Shown piece by piece: positions 7,479 to 8,578 of a stretch of 8,578 nt of DNA (its first letter is position 1; every line of letters starts with the position of its first letter). The notes beneath the pieces were generated by a model, which was not told the DNA's origin, ran no database searches, and worked only from the letters and a program-made list of their open reading frames with translations. A program made the position numbers and the translations under genes. The DNA is taken from assembly GCA_021809305.1 (NCBI GenBank), contig JAKBAF010000036.1:1-8578 (forward strand), given 5' to 3'. The stretch is from a bacterium. Lineage in GTDB: Bacteria; Chlamydiota; Chlamydiia; Chlamydiales; JAFEGQ01.

Positions 7479-7589
7479 TTACGCCTTCACTGCCGATGGA
7501 AATCCAAGCGTTTGAGGAGAGTACCGTTTAAAGAGGTAGAGAAAGCCGCTAGCTCCGATAAGAAGAGAGCCTGCAATGAGTACCTGAAT
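7479..7589 (-). CDS. Possible small membrane-segment reading frame without a normal start codon (or adk tail/remnant)
   Basis: Starting 11 bases after the adk stop codon, one frame reads IQVLIAGSLLIGASGFLYLF followed by a basic KR and a tail ending SAVKA, then TAA (7481-7479): 36 residues with one convincing transmembrane segment. Codon choice (CTC, CTT, ATC) resembles the neighbouring genes. The frame is open only back to a TAG at 7619-7617, and between that and the hydrophobic part there is no ATG, GTG, TTG or CTG. The best candidate start is ATT at 7589, which has AAAGAG seven bases upstream; ATT starts are rare but known (infC). Alternatives: a -1 frameshift near the end of adk that would give adenylate kinase a membrane tail, a base error in the sequence, a decayed gene, or chance. 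I do not recognise the product. Confidence 0.35.
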   Translation of the reverse strand: MQVLIAGSLLIGASGFLYLFKRYSPQTLGFPSAVKA

Positions 7590-7600
7590 GCGAGCACTCT

Positions 7601-8245
7601 TTAAGTAGGCTGCTTGCTAGAGAGAAAGAGGGCTAACTCAACTAGAATGTCGCGAAGAACGAGAAGGGGCGGTTGATCGGCATTAAACGAGGAGACCAAG
7701 CTTTTGGGATAGTGAGAGAGGACCTCAGCTGTCGTCTTCTTGTAGACCTCAAGCCGCGTCTTAAGAACAGCCGCATCAGCGTCATCGACCCGTCCTTCAA
7801 TGGTACTGCGCCGCTTCAACCGCGCAATTAGCCCCTCTTCACGAGGCATATCAAGGAGGATGATCCGCCGAACGTTGATAAAGCTATCAATGAGCTCCGC
7901 CTGGACGCGCGTCCGAGGAATACCATCGAGAAGAAGAAACTGCCCCATTGGATGGTACTTTTTGGAGGCAACAAGATCGTTAATAAAGAGGCGGACAATT
8001 TCAAGGGTTGCCGCGTCAGGAACGAGGTGTCCCTTGGTGGCATAATTCTCGTAGAGACGTCCCGCAGGCGACTCCTTAGAGAGACCTCGAAAGATATCAC
8101 CTGAGGAGAGGTGGTAGTGGCTGCCAGCAAGTGACAGGATACGCCCTACAGTTCCTTTACCCGAACCAGGCGGCCCGAAGAGAAGGATGGCGTCGAATTT
8201 CTTTTCGCCTTTTGAAGGCTCTGGCTGATCAGGGGAAGAGGACAT
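7601..8245 (-). CDS. adk: Adenylate kinase, short-LID type
   Basis: Catalyses ATP + AMP to 2 ADP in the cytoplasm and maintains adenylate balance. The 214-residue protein has the P-loop GPPGSGKGT (24-32), the AMP-binding SSGDIFR (47-53), DGIPRT with Gln115 (107-115), the LID arginines in RLKRRSTIEGRVDD (142-155), and Arg164 in KTRLEVYKK. The LID is only about ten residues, without the roughly 30-residue insert or zinc cysteines of long-form bacterial Adk. About 16 polar residues precede the core. ATG 8245 is preferred; AAGGAG lies 13 bases upstream, which is a long spacing, and TTG at 8293 or GTG at 8278 in the same frame have no ribosome site. A UMP/CMP kinase or another short-LID NMP kinase cannot be ruled out from motifs alone. 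The gene is divergent from tRNA-Pro, and its leader may contain a terminator-like hairpin. Confidence 0.85.
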   Translation of the reverse strand: MSSSPDQPEPSKGEKKFDAILLFGPPGSGKGTVGRILSLAGSHYHLSSGDIFRGLSKESPAGRLYENYATKGHLVPDAATLEIVRLFINDLVASKKYHPMGQFLLLDGIPRTRVQAELIDSFINVRRIILLDMPREEGLIARLKRRSTIEGRVDDADAAVLKTRLEVYKKTTAEVLSHYPKSLVSSFNADQPPLLVLRDILVELALFLSSKQPT

Positions 8246-8328
8246 CGCTGAATTCTCGCTCCTTCGAACGAACAACACGTGGCAATGAGACAACAGCTTA
8301 GGGGTTTAGCACAAGGGGAATTTGCTCG

Positions 8329-8358
8329 CAAAAAAGCTGTCTGAGGGAGCCTCAAGCT
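8329..8358 (-). terminator. Terminator-like hairpin upstream of adk, possible attenuator
   Basis: Read on the - strand, AGCTTGAGG (8358-8350) and CCTCA...AGCT (8346-8335) form a stem with a CTC loop and a three-base bulge (GAC), directly followed by six T residues (8335-8330). This has the form of an intrinsic terminator oriented with adk but lying upstream of it. No - strand gene is visible between it and the divergent tRNA, so it would either stop antisense transcription through the tRNA or act within the adk leader. The short stem limits confidence. Confidence 0.4.
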
Positions 8359-8367
8359 GAATTTCAT

Positions 8368-8397
8368 TTGGGCAATATCGGGAGGGTTTGCTATAGT
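8368..8397 (+). promoter_or_regulatory. Extended -10 promoter of tRNA-Pro
   Basis: TATAGT (8392-8397) is preceded by TG at the extended -10 position (TGCTATAGT). A weak -35, TTGGGC (8368-8373), lies 18 bases upstream. Transcription would begin near 8404, a few bases before the mature tRNA end at 8411, which is normal for a single tRNA gene. Confidence 0.55.
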
Positions 8398-8410
8398 CCC
8401 GTAGTATGAT

Positions 8411-8485
8411 CGGAGCATAGCGCAGCTTGGCTAGCGCGGCTGCTTTGGGAGCAGTAGGTCGGGGGTTCGAATCCCTCTGCTCCGA
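8411..8485 (+). tRNA. tRNA-Pro (anticodon TGG)
   Basis: The 75-base cloverleaf has acceptor arms CGGAGCA (8411-8417) and TGCTCCG (8478-8484), discriminator A at 8485, a D arm containing AGCGCAGCTTGGCTAGCGC, an anticodon stem GCTGC/GCAGT with loop TTTGGGA, and a T arm with GGTTCGAATCC. The anticodon TGG reads proline CCN codons, and the C1-G72 first pair is characteristic of bacterial tRNA-Pro. CCA is not encoded (TAACC follows), so it must be added after transcription. The gene stands alone between its own promoter and terminator. Confidence 0.97.
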
Positions 8486-8501
8486 TAACCCTTCTCACTA
8501 G

Positions 8502-8550
8502 ATGGCTAGTAGAGCGCCTTAGTAGCAAGCCCTCTACTAGCCATTTTTTT
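8502..8550 (+). terminator. Intrinsic terminator downstream of tRNA-Pro
   Basis: ATGGCTAGTAGAG (8502-8514) is perfectly complementary to CTCTACTAGCCAT (8532-8544), a 13-bp stem with a 17-base loop, followed by a run of seven T residues (8544-8550). It begins 16 bases after the tRNA and should end its transcript. The last 28 bases of the window show nothing I can assign. Confidence 0.88.
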
Positions 8551-8578
8551 AGTTTCGCTCACGGAAGAGCTTCTCAAT

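Noticed and set aside
7444..7481. A clear terminator for adk and the small frame
   Set aside because: There is a T run on the - strand (7450-7444), but the preceding stem (AAGAG...CTCTT around an AT-rich repeat) is too weak and overlaps the PEBP promoter, so I do not annotate it.
8246..8293. TTG (8293) or GTG (8278) start for adk
   Set aside because: No ribosome binding site precedes either; the added residues are not conserved-looking. The ATG at 8245 is kept despite the long spacing to AAGGAG.
8411..8550. tRNA-Pro as an integration attachment site
   Set aside because: No repeat of the tRNA 3' end and no integrase or phage gene is present in the window.

Overview
The window most likely comes from a member of the Chlamydiota outside the classical Chlamydiaceae, such as an amoeba- or protist-associated lineage. 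This is an inference. It rests on a very large protein that joins eukaryote-type, cysteine-containing leucine-rich repeats to a BTB/POZ-like domain (BTB, F-box and LRR expansions are known from environmental chlamydiae), on a dnaN-recF pair as in chlamydial genomes, on a RecF with the Walker A form GDNAQGKS, and on a tRNA gene without an encoded CCA. Base composition looks close to half G+C by eye, which is high for the phylum, so the assignment is moderate only. Most of the content is chromosomal housekeeping; I see no phage genes, insertion sequences or CRISPR array.

Layout on the + strand: positions 3-3143 hold the LRR/BTB candidate effector, whose start is probably beyond the left edge. 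A good sigma70-type promoter overlaps its stop codon and leads, through a strong hairpin just upstream of the start codon, into a tight operon: a sodium:solute symporter of the PutP type (3227-4660), dnaN (4657-5763, ATGA overlap) and recF (5779-6867). The operon ends at a palindromic terminator (6892-6919) shared with the convergent gene on the other strand.

Layout on the - strand: a PEBP/YbhB-like protein (7402 down to 6944) has its own promoter. Upstream of it lies a 36-codon membrane-segment reading frame without a normal start codon (7589 down to 7479), immediately downstream of an adenylate kinase of the short-LID type (8245 down to 7601). Between adk and the divergent tRNA is a terminator-like hairpin oriented on the adk strand, which may be an attenuator. 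At the right edge, on the + strand, are tRNA-Pro(TGG) at 8411-8485 with an extended -10 promoter, and a perfect 13-bp terminator hairpin (8502-8550).

How the genes work together: dnaN (sliding clamp) and recF (gap repair loading) are a functional pair in replication and repair. Their co-transcription with a Na+-coupled solute importer has no obvious logic and is one of the points to follow. The most unusual element is the LRR/BTB protein, which is built from three degenerate composite repeats of about 128-130 residues followed by a BTB-like module. It is a plausible secreted factor that would engage host Cul3-type ubiquitin ligase machinery, but secretion and binding are inference.
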